NCBI RefSeq assembly: GCF_020532665.2
Contig: NZ_JAIWPG020000004.1
Location: 62,001-126,000, forward strand
Length of the DNA: 64,000 nucleotides
Origin: Lelliottia sp. WAP21
GTDB lineage: Bacteria > Pseudomonadota > Gammaproteobacteria > Enterobacterales > Enterobacteriaceae
Direction: 5' to 3'
Positions within the stretch are counted from its first letter, which is position 1. Every line of letters starts with the position of its first letter. Below are positions 26,445-35,785 of this stretch, one piece after another. The notes beneath the pieces were generated by a model. It was given only the letters and a program-made list of their open reading frames with translations. It did not search any database and had not been told where the DNA came from. The translations under genes and the position numbers were made by a program.

Positions 26445-27719
26445 GTGGCAAAAAACATTCAAGCCATCCGCGGCATGAACGATTATCTGCCTGGCGAAAC
26501 CGCCATCTGGCAGCGCATTGAAGGCACACTGAAACAGGTGCTCGGCAGCTACGGTTACAGCGAAATCCGTTTGCCGATTGTAGAGCAGACCCCGTTGTTC
26601 AAGCGTGCGATCGGCGAAGTGACCGACGTCGTTGAAAAAGAGATGTATACCTTTGAGGATCGTAACGGCGACAGCCTGACGCTGCGTCCGGAAGGTACGG
26701 CGGGCTGCGTACGCGCCGGCATCGAACATGGTCTTCTGTACAATCAGGAGCAGCGCCTGTGGTATATCGGCCCGATGTTCCGCCACGAACGTCCTCAGAA
26801 AGGGCGTTACCGTCAGTTTAACCAGCTGGGTGTTGAAGTCTTTGGCCTGCAGGGGCCTGATATCGACGCCGAGCTTATCATGCTTACCGCCCGCTGGTGG
26901 CGTGAGCTGGGTATTTCTGAGCATGTTGCGCTTGAGCTGAACTCTATTGGCTCGCTTGAAGCACGTGCTCACTATCGCGATGCGCTTGTCGCCTTCCTTG
27001 AGCAGCATAAAGAGAAGCTCGACGAGGATTGCCAGCGTCGTATGTACAGCAACCCGCTGCGCGTGCTGGATTCAAAAAACCCCGACGTTCAGGCCTTGCT
27101 GAACGATTCGCCGGCGCTGGGTGATTATCTGGACGACGAGTCTCGTGAACACTTTGCGGGCCTGTGCAAGCTGCTGGAAGCGGCGGGCATTGCCTATACC
27201 GTGAATCAACGTCTGGTGCGCGGCCTGGATTACTATAACCGTACGGTCTTTGAGTGGGTGACCACCAGCCTGGGTTCCCAGGGAACCGTCTGCGCCGGGG
27301 GCCGTTATGACGGTCTGGTTGAACAACTCGGTGGTCGTGCAGCGCCTGCTGTTGGCTTTGCGATGGGTCTTGAACGACTTGTTTTGCTGGTTCAGGCGGT
27401 TAATCCGGAATTTAAAGCCGATTCTGTTGTCGATATTTACCTGGTTGCTTCAGGTGCGGAAACGCAGTCTGCAGCCATGCAGCTTGCTGAACGGGTACGC
27501 GATGCGTTACCGGGCGTTAAGCTGATGACCAACCACGGCGGCGGCAACTTTAAAAAACAGTTTGCGCGTGCTGATAAGTGGGGCGCAAGCGTTGCACTGG
27601 TGCTGGGCGAGACCGAAGTCGCAAACAGCGAAGTGGTCGTGAAAGACCTGCGCTCTGGTGAGCAAACAACGGTAACGCAGGATGGCGTTGCGGCGCACTT
27701 GCGCACTTTACTGGGCTAA
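26445..27719 (+). CDS. hisS: Histidyl-tRNA synthetase
   Basis: HisRS is a class II synthetase that charges tRNA-His. The GTG start at 26445 gives [18 protein letters not shown] and a 424-residue protein, exactly as in E. coli. A longer in-frame extension would run into the terminator and is rejected. Visible motifs are the motif 2 region [14 protein letters not shown] (about 113-126), the histidine-specific [15 protein letters not shown] (about 257-271) and motif 3 GFAMGLERL (about 304-312). The C-terminal anticodon-binding domain follows. yfgM begins 13 bases later. Confidence 0.98.
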   Translation: MAKNIQAIRGMNDYLPGETAIWQRIEGTLKQVLGSYGYSEIRLPIVEQTPLFKRAIGEVTDVVEKEMYTFEDRNGDSLTLRPEGTAGCVRAGIEHGLLYNQEQRLWYIGPMFRHERPQKGRYRQFNQLGVEVFGLQGPDIDAELIMLTARWWRELGISEHVALELNSIGSLEARAHYRDALVAFLEQHKEKLDEDCQRRMYSNPLRVLDSKNPDVQALLNDSPALGDYLDDESREHFAGLCKLLEAAGIAYTVNQRLVRGLDYYNRTVFEWVTTSLGSQGTVCAGGRYDGLVEQLGGRAAPAVGFAMGLERLVLLVQAVNPEFKADSVVDIYLVASGAETQSAAMQLAERVRDALPGVKLMTNHGGGNFKKQFARADKWGASVALVLGETEVANSEVVVKDLRSGEQTTVTQDGVAAHLRTLLG

Positions 27720-27732
27720 GGGGAAGAACAGC

Positions 27733-28353
27733 GTGGAAATGTACGAGAACGAAAACGACCAGGTCGATGCGATTAAACGCTTCTTTGCTGAAAACGGCAA
27801 AGCCCTGGCTGTTGGGGTGATTTTAGGTGTAGGCGCGCTGCTTGGCTGGCGCTACTGGAACAGCCACCAGGCGGATTCAGCGCGTGGGACCTCACAGTCT
27901 TACGAAGCGACCGTGAGTGCGATTCGTGCCGATCAGCCGCAAACGCTGACCGCCGCAGAGAAATTTGCCGCGGACAACAAAAATACCTATGGTGCGCTGG
28001 CGTCTTTAGAAGTCGCTCAGCAGTTTGTTGATAAAAACGAACTGGATAAAGCGGCTGCGCAGCTGACGCAGGGTCTTTCTGCGGCAGACGATGAAAATCT
28101 GAAAGCGGTGATTAATCTCCGCCTGGCGCGTATTCAGGTTCAACAGAAAAAAGCGGATGACGCGCTGAAAACGCTCGACACCATTAAGGGCGAAGGCTTT
28201 GCAGCCATCGTTGCCGATTTGCGCGGCGAAGCATTGCTGAGCAAAGGTGACAAAAAAGGCGCGCGCGACGCATGGGAAGCGGGTGTGAAAAGCAACGCCT
28301 CTCCAGCGCTGAGCGAAATGATGCAGATGAAAATCAATAATTTGTCCGTCTGA
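27733..28353 (+). CDS. yfgM: Ancillary SecYEG translocon protein YfgM
   Basis: YfgM is an inner-membrane protein with a short cytosolic N-terminus, one membrane helix (about residues 23-42, ALAVGVILGVGALLGW) and a periplasmic TPR-like domain. It works with PpiD at the SecYEG exit and as a chaperone-like factor, and also influences RcsB. The GTG start at 27733 gives 206 residues and the E. coli-like MEMYENENDQ. Spacing to bamB is 10 bases, giving a hisS-yfgM-bamB unit. Confidence 0.94.
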   Translation: MEMYENENDQVDAIKRFFAENGKALAVGVILGVGALLGWRYWNSHQADSARGTSQSYEATVSAIRADQPQTLTAAEKFAADNKNTYGALASLEVAQQFVDKNELDKAAAQLTQGLSAADDENLKAVINLRLARIQVQQKKADDALKTLDTIKGEGFAAIVADLRGEALLSKGDKKGARDAWEAGVKSNASPALSEMMQMKINNLSV

Positions 28354-28363
28354 GAGGGACCCA

Positions 28364-29542
28364 ATGCAATTGCGTAAATTACTTCTGCCAGGACTGCTTT
28401 CCGTTACGTTATTGAGTGGCTGTTCACTGTTCAGTGGCGAAGAAGATGTTGTTAAAATGTCCCCGTTGCCGACGGTTGAAAACCAGTTTACCCCCTCTAC
28501 CGCATGGAGTTCCTCCGTCGGTAGCGGTATTGGTGATTTCTATTCCAACCTCCACCCTGCGTTTGCGGATAGCGTAGTCTATGCTGCCGACCGTAAAGGG
28601 ACCGTGACCGCGTTTAATGCCGATGATGGCAAAGAAGTGTGGTCCGTGAACCTGGCGGATAAAGACGGTTGGTTCTCGCGTGCGCCAGCCCTGCTTTCTG
28701 GCGGTGTTACGGTTTCCGGCGGACACGTCTACATTGGCAGTGAAAAGGCGCAGGTTTATGCCCTGAACACCAGCGATGGCTCAGTGGCATGGCAGACTCG
28801 TGTCGCGGGTGAAGCCTTGTCTCGCCCGGTGGTGAGCGATGGCGTCGTTCTGATTCACACCAGTAATGGTCAGCTTCAGGCATTGAACGAAGCTGACGGT
28901 GCGGTGAAATGGACTGTTAACCTCGACATGCCTTCCTTGTCCTTGCGCGGTGAATCCGCTCCGGCAACCGCATTTGGTGCCGCCATTGTGGGCGGTGACA
29001 ACGGTCGCGTGAGTGCGGTGCTGATGGAACAAGGGCAAATGATTTGGCAGCAACGTATTTCTCAGGCAACCGGTCCAACTGAGATCGACCGTCTGAGCGA
29101 CGTTGATACCACGCCAGTGATCGTTGACGGGGTGGTTTATGCCCTGGCGTATAACGGTAACCTGACGGCGATGGATCTGCGCAGCGGCCAGATTATGTGG
29201 AAACGCGAGCTGGGTTCGGTGAATGACTTTATCGTTGACGGCAACCGTATCTACCTGGTCGATCAAAACGATCGCCTGCTGGCTCTCAGCACCGAGGGTG
29301 GCGTAACGATGTGGACGCAAAGCGATCTGCTGCACCGTCTGCTGACAGCCCCGGTGCTGTATAATGGCAGCCTGGTCGTTGGCGACAGCGAAGGTTATAT
29401 GCACTGGATTGATCCGCAAACGGGTCGCTTCGTTGCCCAGGATAAAGTGGATAGCTCCGGCTTCCTGACCGATCCGGTCGTGGCGGATGGCAAACTGCTG
29501 ATTCAGGCGAAAGACGGCACGTTATACGCGATTACGCGTTAA
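28364..29542 (+). CDS. bamB: Outer-membrane assembly lipoprotein BamB
   Basis: BamB is an eight-bladed beta-propeller lipoprotein of the BAM complex that inserts beta-barrel proteins into the outer membrane. The signal peptide ends with the lipobox LLSGC (Cys about residue 20). Repeated PQQ-type blades of the form VYALN..DG...W are visible along the protein. Its 392 residues equal the E. coli length. A strong terminator follows, before der. Confidence 0.97.
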   Translation: MQLRKLLLPGLLSVTLLSGCSLFSGEEDVVKMSPLPTVENQFTPSTAWSSSVGSGIGDFYSNLHPAFADSVVYAADRKGTVTAFNADDGKEVWSVNLADKDGWFSRAPALLSGGVTVSGGHVYIGSEKAQVYALNTSDGSVAWQTRVAGEALSRPVVSDGVVLIHTSNGQLQALNEADGAVKWTVNLDMPSLSLRGESAPATAFGAAIVGGDNGRVSAVLMEQGQMIWQQRISQATGPTEIDRLSDVDTTPVIVDGVVYALAYNGNLTAMDLRSGQIMWKRELGSVNDFIVDGNRIYLVDQNDRLLALSTEGGVTMWTQSDLLHRLLTAPVLYNGSLVVGDSEGYMHWIDPQTGRFVAQDKVDSSGFLTDPVVADGKLLIQAKDGTLYAITR

Positions 29543-29563
29543 TCGTTGCGGTTGTAGTATACT

Positions 29564-29595
29564 AAACGGCCCCTGTTCACTCAGGGGCCGTTTTG
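29564..29595 (+). terminator. Terminator after bamB
   Basis: A 12-bp stem AAACGGCCCCTG (29564-29575) / CAGGGGCCGTTT (29582-29593) with a 6-base loop runs into T residues. Confidence 0.8.
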
Positions 29596-29652
29596 ACATT
29601 TTTAAATACGCCGTAATTGCGACGTTATTTTGAATTTTATGAGGCTTCAAAC

Positions 29653-31125
29653 ATGGTACCTGTGGTCGCGCTTGTCGGGCGCCCGAACGTTGGAAAATCC
29701 ACTCTTTTTAACCGTTTAACACGCACCCGTGATGCGCTGGTAGCGGATTTCCCGGGGCTGACTCGTGACCGTAAGTACGGTCGTGCTGAAGTGGAAGGTC
29801 GCGAGTTTATCTGTATCGATACTGGCGGTATTGACGGGACGGAAGACGGAGTGGAAACACGCATGGCAGAGCAATCTCTGCTGGCAATCGAAGAAGCGGA
29901 TGTGGTGCTCTTTATGGTGGATGCCCGTGCCGGGCTGATGCCTGCGGATACCGCTATCGCCAAACATCTGCGCTCCCGTGAAAAACCGACCTTCCTGGTC
30001 GCAAACAAAACTGACGGTATCGATGCCGATCAGGCCGTCGCCGATTTCTGGTCGTTAGGTCTGGGTGACATCTATCCTATCGCTGCGTCTCATGGCCGTG
30101 GCGTGACCAGCCTGCTGGAAACCGTTCTGCTGCCGTGGGTCGACGAAGTTAACCCGCAGGAAGAAGTGGACGAAGATGCTGCCTACTGGGCGCAGTTCGA
30201 AGAGGGTGTTGAAGGTGCAGAAGAGCCTGAGGATGATTTCAATCCGCAGGATCTGCCCATCAAGCTGGCCATCGTTGGTCGCCCTAACGTGGGTAAATCA
30301 ACGCTGACCAACCGTATTCTGGGTGAAGAGCGCGTGGTTGTTTATGATATGCCTGGCACCACCCGTGACAGCATTTATATTCCCATGCAACGTGACGAGC
30401 GCGAATATGTGCTGATCGACACCGCGGGCGTGCGTAAGCGCGGCAAAATCACCGATGTCGTCGAAAAATTCTCCGTCATTAAAACCCTGCAAGCGATTGA
30501 AGATGCCAACGTGGTTATGCTGGTTATCGATGCGCGTGAAGGCATCTCCGATCAGGATCTCTCACTTCTCGGCTTTATCCTCAATAGTGGGCGCTCACTG
30601 GTTATCGTCGTCAACAAATGGGATGGCCTGAGCAACGACGTCAGAGAGCAGGTTAAAGAGATGCTGGACTTCCGTCTGGGCTTCATCGACTTTGCCCGCG
30701 TTCACTTTATCTCGGCACTGCATGGCAGTGGCGTCGGTAACCTGTTCGAATCGGTGCGTGAAGCGTACGATAGCTCCACACGTCGCCAGAGCACGGCCAT
30801 GCTGACGCGTATTATGACCATGGCAGCAGAAGATCATCAGCCGCCGCTGGTTCGTGGTCGTCGCGTGAAGCTGAAATATGCTCACGCCGGTGGTTATAAC
30901 CCGCCAATCGTGGTGATTCACGGTAATCAGGTAAAAGATCTGCCGGATTCCTATAAACGCTATCTGATGAACTACTTCCGTAAATCTCTGGACGTGATGG
31001 GTACGCCAATCCGAATCCAGTTCAAGGAAGGGGAGAACCCGTTTGCGAATAAGCGCAATACCTTGACTCCGAACCAGATGCGTAAGCGTAAGCGTTTGAT
31101 TAAGCACATTAAAAAAAGCAAATAA
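29653..31125 (+). CDS. der: GTPase Der (EngA), 50S ribosome assembly
   Basis: Der is a tandem GTPase needed for late 50S subunit assembly. Two G domains are visible, each with GRPNVGKS (about residues 8-15 and 209-216). They carry DTGG or DTAG switch motifs and NKTD / NKWD for guanine recognition, and a C-terminal KH-like domain ends in the basic tail [14 protein letters not shown]. The ATG at 29653 gives 490 residues, the E. coli length. A short upstream in-frame extension is rejected because it lacks conservation. Confidence 0.98.
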   Translation: MVPVVALVGRPNVGKSTLFNRLTRTRDALVADFPGLTRDRKYGRAEVEGREFICIDTGGIDGTEDGVETRMAEQSLLAIEEADVVLFMVDARAGLMPADTAIAKHLRSREKPTFLVANKTDGIDADQAVADFWSLGLGDIYPIAASHGRGVTSLLETVLLPWVDEVNPQEEVDEDAAYWAQFEEGVEGAEEPEDDFNPQDLPIKLAIVGRPNVGKSTLTNRILGEERVVVYDMPGTTRDSIYIPMQRDEREYVLIDTAGVRKRGKITDVVEKFSVIKTLQAIEDANVVMLVIDAREGISDQDLSLLGFILNSGRSLVIVVNKWDGLSNDVREQVKEMLDFRLGFIDFARVHFISALHGSGVGNLFESVREAYDSSTRRQSTAMLTRIMTMAAEDHQPPLVRGRRVKLKYAHAGGYNPPIVVIHGNQVKDLPDSYKRYLMNYFRKSLDVMGTPIRIQFKEGENPFANKRNTLTPNQMRKRKRLIKHIKKSK

Positions 31126-31155
31126 TTAAATGCATCCCAGATGCTCATCTCTAAG

Positions 31156-31180
31156 CCCGCGCTCGTCGCGGGTTTTTTTT
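31156..31180 (+). terminator. Terminator after der
   Basis: CCCGCG-CTCGT-CGCGGG is followed by eight T residues, a textbook rho-independent terminator. Confidence 0.9.
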
Positions 31181-31434
31181 GCCCGTTAATGGCGAACGAT
31201 TTCACCCTCTAAAGTCAATCTTTATCGTTTTAGTGCCAACATAAAATCTAAGAAAGTAGACAATTGTCGAATTTTCATCTTAAAGTCACGGGGTTGGTAC
31301 TAGACAAAACTGTCGTCAGGTTATCAAATGGTTAAATAACATTTCGCCGCCTGTAAAAAATCGGCCAGATATATAACTGACCGGCGTACATCGCGGTGTT
31401 TACACGCAACACGACATACCTTCTCGGGAGAATT
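31181..31434. promoter_or_regulatory. Leader region of the peptide transporter gene, with palindromes
   Basis: The 309-base gap from der to the transporter gene holds the der terminator, then AT-rich DNA. The latter has a perfect palindrome GACAATTGTC (31259-31268) and a 22-base imperfect palindrome CGGCCAGATAT/ATAACTGACCG (31362-31383, 9 of 11 pairs). The second lies 52 bases before the start and may be an operator. I cannot assign a regulator. Confidence 0.35.
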
Positions 31435-32976
31435 ATGCAATCCTCTGTTAATAAAAACGAAAGCCGAACCTTTTTCGGTCATCCTTATCCTCTTGGCTCG
31501 CTTTTCTTCACGGAAATGTGGGAGCGTTTCTCGTTCTACGGGATCCGCCCGTTACTCATTCTGTTCATGGCCGCGACCGTTTATGACGGCGGTATGGGGC
31601 TGGCGCGTGAAAATGCCTCGGCGATTGTCGGTATCTTTGCCGGTACGATGTATCTGGCGGCGTTGCCGGGCGGATGGCTGGCGGATAACTGGCTCGGACA
31701 GCAGAGAGCAGTCTGGTACGGCTCTATTCTGATTGCACTTGGCCATTTGTCGATTGCGCTTTCGGCTATCATGGGGGACAACCTGTTCTTTATCGGCCTG
31801 ATGTTTATTGTGCTTGGCTCAGGGCTGTTTAAGACCTGTATCTCGGTCATGGTAGGGACCTTATACAAGAAAGGCGATGCGCGTCGTGACGGCGGTTTCT
31901 CGCTGTTCTACATGGGCATCAACATGGGGTCCTTTATCGCGCCGTTAATCTCGGGCTGGCTGATTAAGTCGCACGGCTGGCACTGGGGTTTTGGCATCGG
32001 GGGGATCGGAATGCTGGTGGCGTTGATCATCTTCCGTGTGTTTGCGGTTCCGGCGATGAAACGTTACGACAGCGAAGTGGGCCTGGACTCTACCTGGAAC
32101 AACCCGGTGGTGAAGAGAAAAGGCGTGGGGGCATGGCTGGTGGCGCTGGCGGTTGGAGTGGCGATTATCGTGACGCTGATTGCGCAGGGCGTCATTGTCA
32201 TTAACCCGGTCGCGGTGGCAAGCGTACTGGTCTATGTGATTGCCATCTCCGTGGCACTCTACTTTATCTACCTGTTTGTTTTTGCGGGGCTTAACCGTAA
32301 AGAGCGCGCCAGACTGCTGGTCTGCTTTATTCTGCTGGTGTCCGCCGCCTTCTTCTGGTCTGCGTTTGAGCAGAAGCCGACCTCGTTCAACCTGTTCGCA
32401 AACGACTACACTAACCGCATGATCGGTGATTTTGAAATTCCGGCCGTCTGGTTCCAGTCGATCAATGCGCTGTTCATTATTTTACTGGCACCGGTCTTTA
32501 GCTGGGCCTGGCCGATGCTGGCGCGTAATAATGTCCGCCTGAGCAGTATCACCAAATTCGTGATCGGTATTCTCTGTGCAGCCGCAGGCTTTGGCCTGAT
32601 GATGCTGGCGGCGCAGAATGTGCTGAGCAACGGCGGGGCAGGTGTTTCTCCGTTCTGGCTGGTCGGCAGTATCCTGATGCTGACGCTGGGTGAACTGTGT
32701 CTCAGCCCGATTGGTCTGGCGACCATGACGCTGCTGGCGCCGGAAAGAATGCGTGGTCAGATGATGGGCCTGTGGTTCTGTGCCAGCGCGCTGGGTAATC
32801 TGGCGGCAGGCCTGATTGGTGGTCACGTCAAAGCCGATCAGCTGGATATGCTGCCGGATCTCTTTGCCCGTTGCTCCATCGCATTGCTGATTTGTGCGGC
32901 TGTGCTGACGCTACTCATTGTTCCGGTGCGTCGTATGCTGGAAAATGTGCAGACGAAACCGGTCGCTGACGCCTGA
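31435..32976 (+). CDS. POT-family proton-coupled peptide transporter
   Basis: This inner-membrane transporter has 513 residues and about 14 hydrophobic helices. The N-terminus carries the proton-coupled oligopeptide transporter motif ExxER in TEMWERFSFYGIRPLL (about residues 25-40). The segment GLFKTCISVMVGTLY and DARRDGGFSLFYMGINMGSF correspond to the conserved PTR2 signature. It should import di- or tripeptides with protons. The ATG at 31435 follows CGGGAGAATT. E. coli has no gene between der and yfgJ, so this and the next gene are accessory. I do not assign a dtp letter because substrate preference cannot be read. Confidence 0.88.
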   Translation: MQSSVNKNESRTFFGHPYPLGSLFFTEMWERFSFYGIRPLLILFMAATVYDGGMGLARENASAIVGIFAGTMYLAALPGGWLADNWLGQQRAVWYGSILIALGHLSIALSAIMGDNLFFIGLMFIVLGSGLFKTCISVMVGTLYKKGDARRDGGFSLFYMGINMGSFIAPLISGWLIKSHGWHWGFGIGGIGMLVALIIFRVFAVPAMKRYDSEVGLDSTWNNPVVKRKGVGAWLVALAVGVAIIVTLIAQGVIVINPVAVASVLVYVIAISVALYFIYLFVFAGLNRKERARLLVCFILLVSAAFFWSAFEQKPTSFNLFANDYTNRMIGDFEIPAVWFQSINALFIILLAPVFSWAWPMLARNNVRLSSITKFVIGILCAAAGFGLMMLAAQNVLSNGGAGVSPFWLVGSILMLTLGELCLSPIGLATMTLLAPERMRGQMMGLWFCASALGNLAAGLIGGHVKADQLDMLPDLFARCSIALLICAAVLTLLIVPVRRMLENVQTKPVADA

Positions 32977-32990
32977 TAAAACCTCATCAA

Positions 32991-33025
32991 AATGACCGGG
33001 GCAGGCGTTTGCCCCGGTCATTTCT
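32991..33025 (+). terminator. Hairpin between transporter and Gfo/Idh gene
   Basis: A perfect 12-bp stem AATGACCGGGGC (32991-33002) / GCCCCGGTCATT (33011-33022) ends with TTTCTT. It lies only 17 bases before the next ATG, so it could also influence translation of that gene if it is transcribed through. Confidence 0.65.
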
Positions 33026-33038
33026 TGACGAGGTATGC

Positions 33039-34073
33039 ATGTTATTAGGATTTGTTGGTCTGGGTGCGGTGGTTGAAACGGCCTATTTGCCTGCACTGCG
33101 TACGCTGTTTGGCGAATCAGCGCGGTGTTTCGGTTTTGATGTCCAGCCAGCAAAAAAGCCAGAAGGCATCACGCGTTGCGGGTCACTTGCTGAGCTTTTC
33201 TCCCATCCTCTTGATACTCTGTTTATTACCACAACTTCCCTGCATCATCTTGCTATCCTTGAACAGGCGCTTGCGTCTTCAATCCCACGTATCGTGGTTG
33301 AAAAACCCATCGTGGGCACACTTTCTCAAATCCAAACCCTGAAAACACTGCTGGCGCTTCCCGGTGCGGCGTCGCGCGTGCTGGCCCTTGACCACTGGAT
33401 GGCGCGACTTGCCGCGGTTCAACGTGGACTGTTGAGTACCGTTTCAGACATCATCAAAATTGAAGGTTTTTTGCAGGAGCCGAGCGGGTTTAACGCAAAG
33501 GGGGAACCTGCTGCGCTTAACTTTGCAACCGGCGAACCGGACACCCGAACGCTGCGCCATCCTGACGGCGTGATTCTGGATATCGGCACGCATGTGCTGG
33601 CAATGCTGCGTGAATCGCTGCGTTACCTGGGCGGGCAGGACGATATGGCGCTGGAGCTGATGACCGCCCGGGATCGGCTGGGCCACGACATCCGCAAAGG
33701 CGATTTCACCACGGCAGAAGGGGAGGCGCACCTGCAAGGGCGAGTGAGCGGTATCCCGGTGGATATCTGGCTCAACAAATATGCCGGTCCGTCAGGCGAG
33801 AAAAAAGGTCTGTGGTTTTACCTGCGCGACGGTCGCGTCATTAGCCAGGATCGACGCGGCACAGAGGATGTGCTGACGCTGGTGGATGGCGATAACGTTC
33901 AACGCTGGCCTGTCCCGGGAACGATTTACGCCCATTGTCTGGCAGAACGCATTCTGGGGGCGAAAAGCCTGTTTGAAACCGACCCGCTTGAAGTGAGTCG
34001 TACGACGCATCGCCGGACAGCCGAAGTGGAACTGCTTTTGACCTTACAGCAACAGCTGCGTGGTCCACACTGA
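33039..34073 (+). CDS. Gfo/Idh/MocA-family oxidoreductase
   Basis: This 344-residue protein has an N-terminal Rossmann domain starting GFVGLGAVVETAYLPALR and the family EKP signature in VVEKPIVG (about residues 88-95). A C-terminal dimerisation/substrate domain (about 125-330) includes HPDGVILDIGTHVL, where the His of the family DxGxH motif is seen. Such enzymes oxidise or reduce sugars or cyclitols with NAD(P). The nucleotide-binding loop GLGAVVETA departs from the usual GxGxxG. The ATG at 33039 follows GACGAGG. No sugar genes flank it, so the substrate is unknown. Confidence 0.82.
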   Translation: MLLGFVGLGAVVETAYLPALRTLFGESARCFGFDVQPAKKPEGITRCGSLAELFSHPLDTLFITTTSLHHLAILEQALASSIPRIVVEKPIVGTLSQIQTLKTLLALPGAASRVLALDHWMARLAAVQRGLLSTVSDIIKIEGFLQEPSGFNAKGEPAALNFATGEPDTRTLRHPDGVILDIGTHVLAMLRESLRYLGGQDDMALELMTARDRLGHDIRKGDFTTAEGEAHLQGRVSGIPVDIWLNKYAGPSGEKKGLWFYLRDGRVISQDRRGTEDVLTLVDGDNVQRWPVPGTIYAHCLAERILGAKSLFETDPLEVSRTTHRRTAEVELLLTLQQQLRGPH

Positions 34074-34125
34074 GTGCTGCATGTTACCATCAGCGTCTTA
34101 ACGAATGCCCAGTCAAGGAGTCATC

Positions 34126-34347
34126 ATGTCGATTACCTGCCCGGATTGCCACGCAGCGCTTGAGCCGCAAAATGGCGTCGCCCACTGTACGCATTGCGAT
34201 AAAGATATCGCCCTGGAGGCTCGCTGCCCGGACTGCCATCAGCCACTCCAGGTATTAAAAGCCTGCGGTGCGGTCGACTATTTCTGCCAGAACGGTCACG
34301 GCCTGATCTCGAAAAAGCGCGTTGAGTTCGTCAACGCGGGCGCTTAA
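34126..34347 (+). CDS. yfgJ: Zinc-ribbon protein YfgJ
   Basis: This small protein of 73 residues is built of CxxC pairs: CPDC, CTHC, CPDC and a Cys in DYFCQNGHG. That predicts a double zinc ribbon. The C-terminal half (CHQPLQVLKACGAVDYFCQ) is nearly identical to E. coli YfgJ, whose function is unknown. The ATG at 34126 gives the family N-terminus. It converges on the emfourin-like gene so tightly that the two stop codons overlap (TTAA at 34344-34347). Confidence 0.9.
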   Translation: MSITCPDCHAALEPQNGVAHCTHCDKDIALEARCPDCHQPLQVLKACGAVDYFCQNGHGLISKKRVEFVNAGA

Positions 34348-34694
34348 TCGCACACGCAGCCTTCGCCTTTTTGCCACAGCTCGACCAGCGAGTCGGGCGC
34401 TTCCTGTTCCGGGACGAGCACAATCATATCGGCATACTGCGCCTGGTTGTGCTGCGTCCAGATAATCTGAATACGGTAGTAGCGCTGATCGCCGCTGCCG
34501 GGTGAAGAGGGTTCACCCGGCGGCTGACCGCGCGGAAACGCTTGCTCCAGAATACTCACCACCCGCTGGCGCTGCGTCTCGGTAAGCGTGGAAAGCGTAA
34601 TTCTGCGCTGGCCGCTCAGTCTGGGAATGAAGGCGACGCCGCCTTCGCGTGCCAGCTCAACGACGGCGTCATCCGTCAGGTCCGGAATCTGCAT
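34344..34694 (-). CDS. Emfourin-like protease inhibitor
   Basis: This cytosolic-looking 116-residue protein has no signal peptide. It follows the M4 protease gene with a TAATG overlap (ATG at 34694). Emfourin, the inhibitor paired with protealysin in Serratia, has this size and gene position, and the N-terminal pattern (short charged stretch, then VAFIPRL and a strand ending RRITL) fits that family. Its likely job is to hold the protease inactive inside the cell. The assignment rests mostly on linkage and general pattern, less on diagnostic residues. A longer start at 34718 is possible but would lie further inside the protease gene. Confidence 0.75.
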   Translation of the reverse strand: MQIPDLTDDAVVELAREGGVAFIPRLSGQRRITLSTLTETQRQRVVSILEQAFPRGQPPGEPSSPGSGDQRYYRIQIIWTQHNQAQYADMIVLVPEQEAPDSLVELWQKGEGCVCD

Positions 34695-35713
34695 TACAGT
34701 ACTCCTGTCTCTTTCCACGCCTGTTCAATGGCTGCGGCGACCTCGCTTCCCGAACGTTTCTCCCCATGGGCAATCGTCAGTTTTGCGAAGGCGTCAAAAT
34801 CGGCATCTTGCGCCAGGTTGCGGTCGCAAACCGTGTCGTACCAGGCATAACCCGCTTTTTCCCAGGCATAGCCGCCAATCGCCGTCGCGGCCAGATAAAA
34901 CGCCCGGTTGGGGATACCGGAGTTGAGATGCACGCCGCCGTTATCTTCGCGCGTTTTGATGAAATCTTTCATGTGACCGGGCTGTGGGTCTTTGCCGAGC
35001 AGGGGATCGTCATAGGCGGTACCCGGATCGGACATTGAGCGCAGCCCTTTACCGTTGATACCCTCAGCCAGCAGCCCTTCACCAATCAGCCAGTCGGCTT
35101 TATCGGCGGTTTGCTTGCGCTGGTACTGTTTTACCAGCGAGCCAAACACATCTGACAATGATTCATTCAGTGCGCCAGATTGCTCGAAATAGATAAGCCC
35201 GGCTTCGGTCTCGGTGACACCGTGGCTTAGCTCGTGGGCCACGACGTCAATGGCAATGGTAAACCGGTTAAATATTTCGCCGTCACCGTCGCCAAAGACC
35301 ATCTGCTGCCCGTTCCAGAAGGCGTTCTGATATTCCCGGCCATAGTGAACGGTGCCGGTCAGAATCAGCCCCTTATTATCGAGAGAGTCACGTTGATAAT
35401 TTTTCCAGAAGAAGTCATGCGTGATCCCTAAATAGTCATAAGCCTCATCGACGGCGACATCACCGTTGGACGGCTGGCCTTCATAACGCACCTGAGTGCC
35501 GGGCAATTCCTGCTTCTGCTGGGCATCATAAATATCGCGTTCCAGCTGTCCGGCTTGATTAACGTGCGGTGCGGCCGGTTTCCCCGGCATATGGGCCATG
35601 AGGGACTGAACATGCGTGAGTGTCTGCCGGGCGCAACGCTGCTGCGGCTCTGAACCAGTCTCAATAATACGACGAAGAATATAGGGGGGAATAACGCTGT
35701 GAAGATAGGCCAT
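34694..35713 (-). CDS. Protealysin-like M4 neutral metalloprotease
   Basis: This thermolysin-family zinc protease of 339 residues has no signal peptide. The short protealysin-type propeptide carries the conserved PPYIL motif (about residues 9-13). The zinc site HELSH lies near 159-165 and the third ligand Glu in GALNESLSD about 20 residues on. The catalytic His is expected in the GGVHLNSGIPNRAFY region (about 265-280). In Serratia such enzymes remain mostly intracellular and have been linked to invasion of eukaryotic cells and to a co-transcribed inhibitor. E. coli K-12 lacks this gene between yfgJ and xseA. Confidence 0.92.
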   Translation of the reverse strand: MAYLHSVIPPYILRRIIETGSEPQQRCARQTLTHVQSLMAHMPGKPAAPHVNQAGQLERDIYDAQQKQELPGTQVRYEGQPSNGDVAVDEAYDYLGITHDFFWKNYQRDSLDNKGLILTGTVHYGREYQNAFWNGQQMVFGDGDGEIFNRFTIAIDVVAHELSHGVTETEAGLIYFEQSGALNESLSDVFGSLVKQYQRKQTADKADWLIGEGLLAEGINGKGLRSMSDPGTAYDDPLLGKDPQPGHMKDFIKTREDNGGVHLNSGIPNRAFYLAATAIGGYAWEKAGYAWYDTVCDRNLAQDADFDAFAKLTIAHGEKRSGSEVAAAIEQAWKETGVL

Positions 35714-35785
35714 GCTGCTCTCCTTAGTTCGGGCAATGCCAGATAAAAGGGAATAGCAGCAGTATAGTTTGTAACCGACGAAGAA

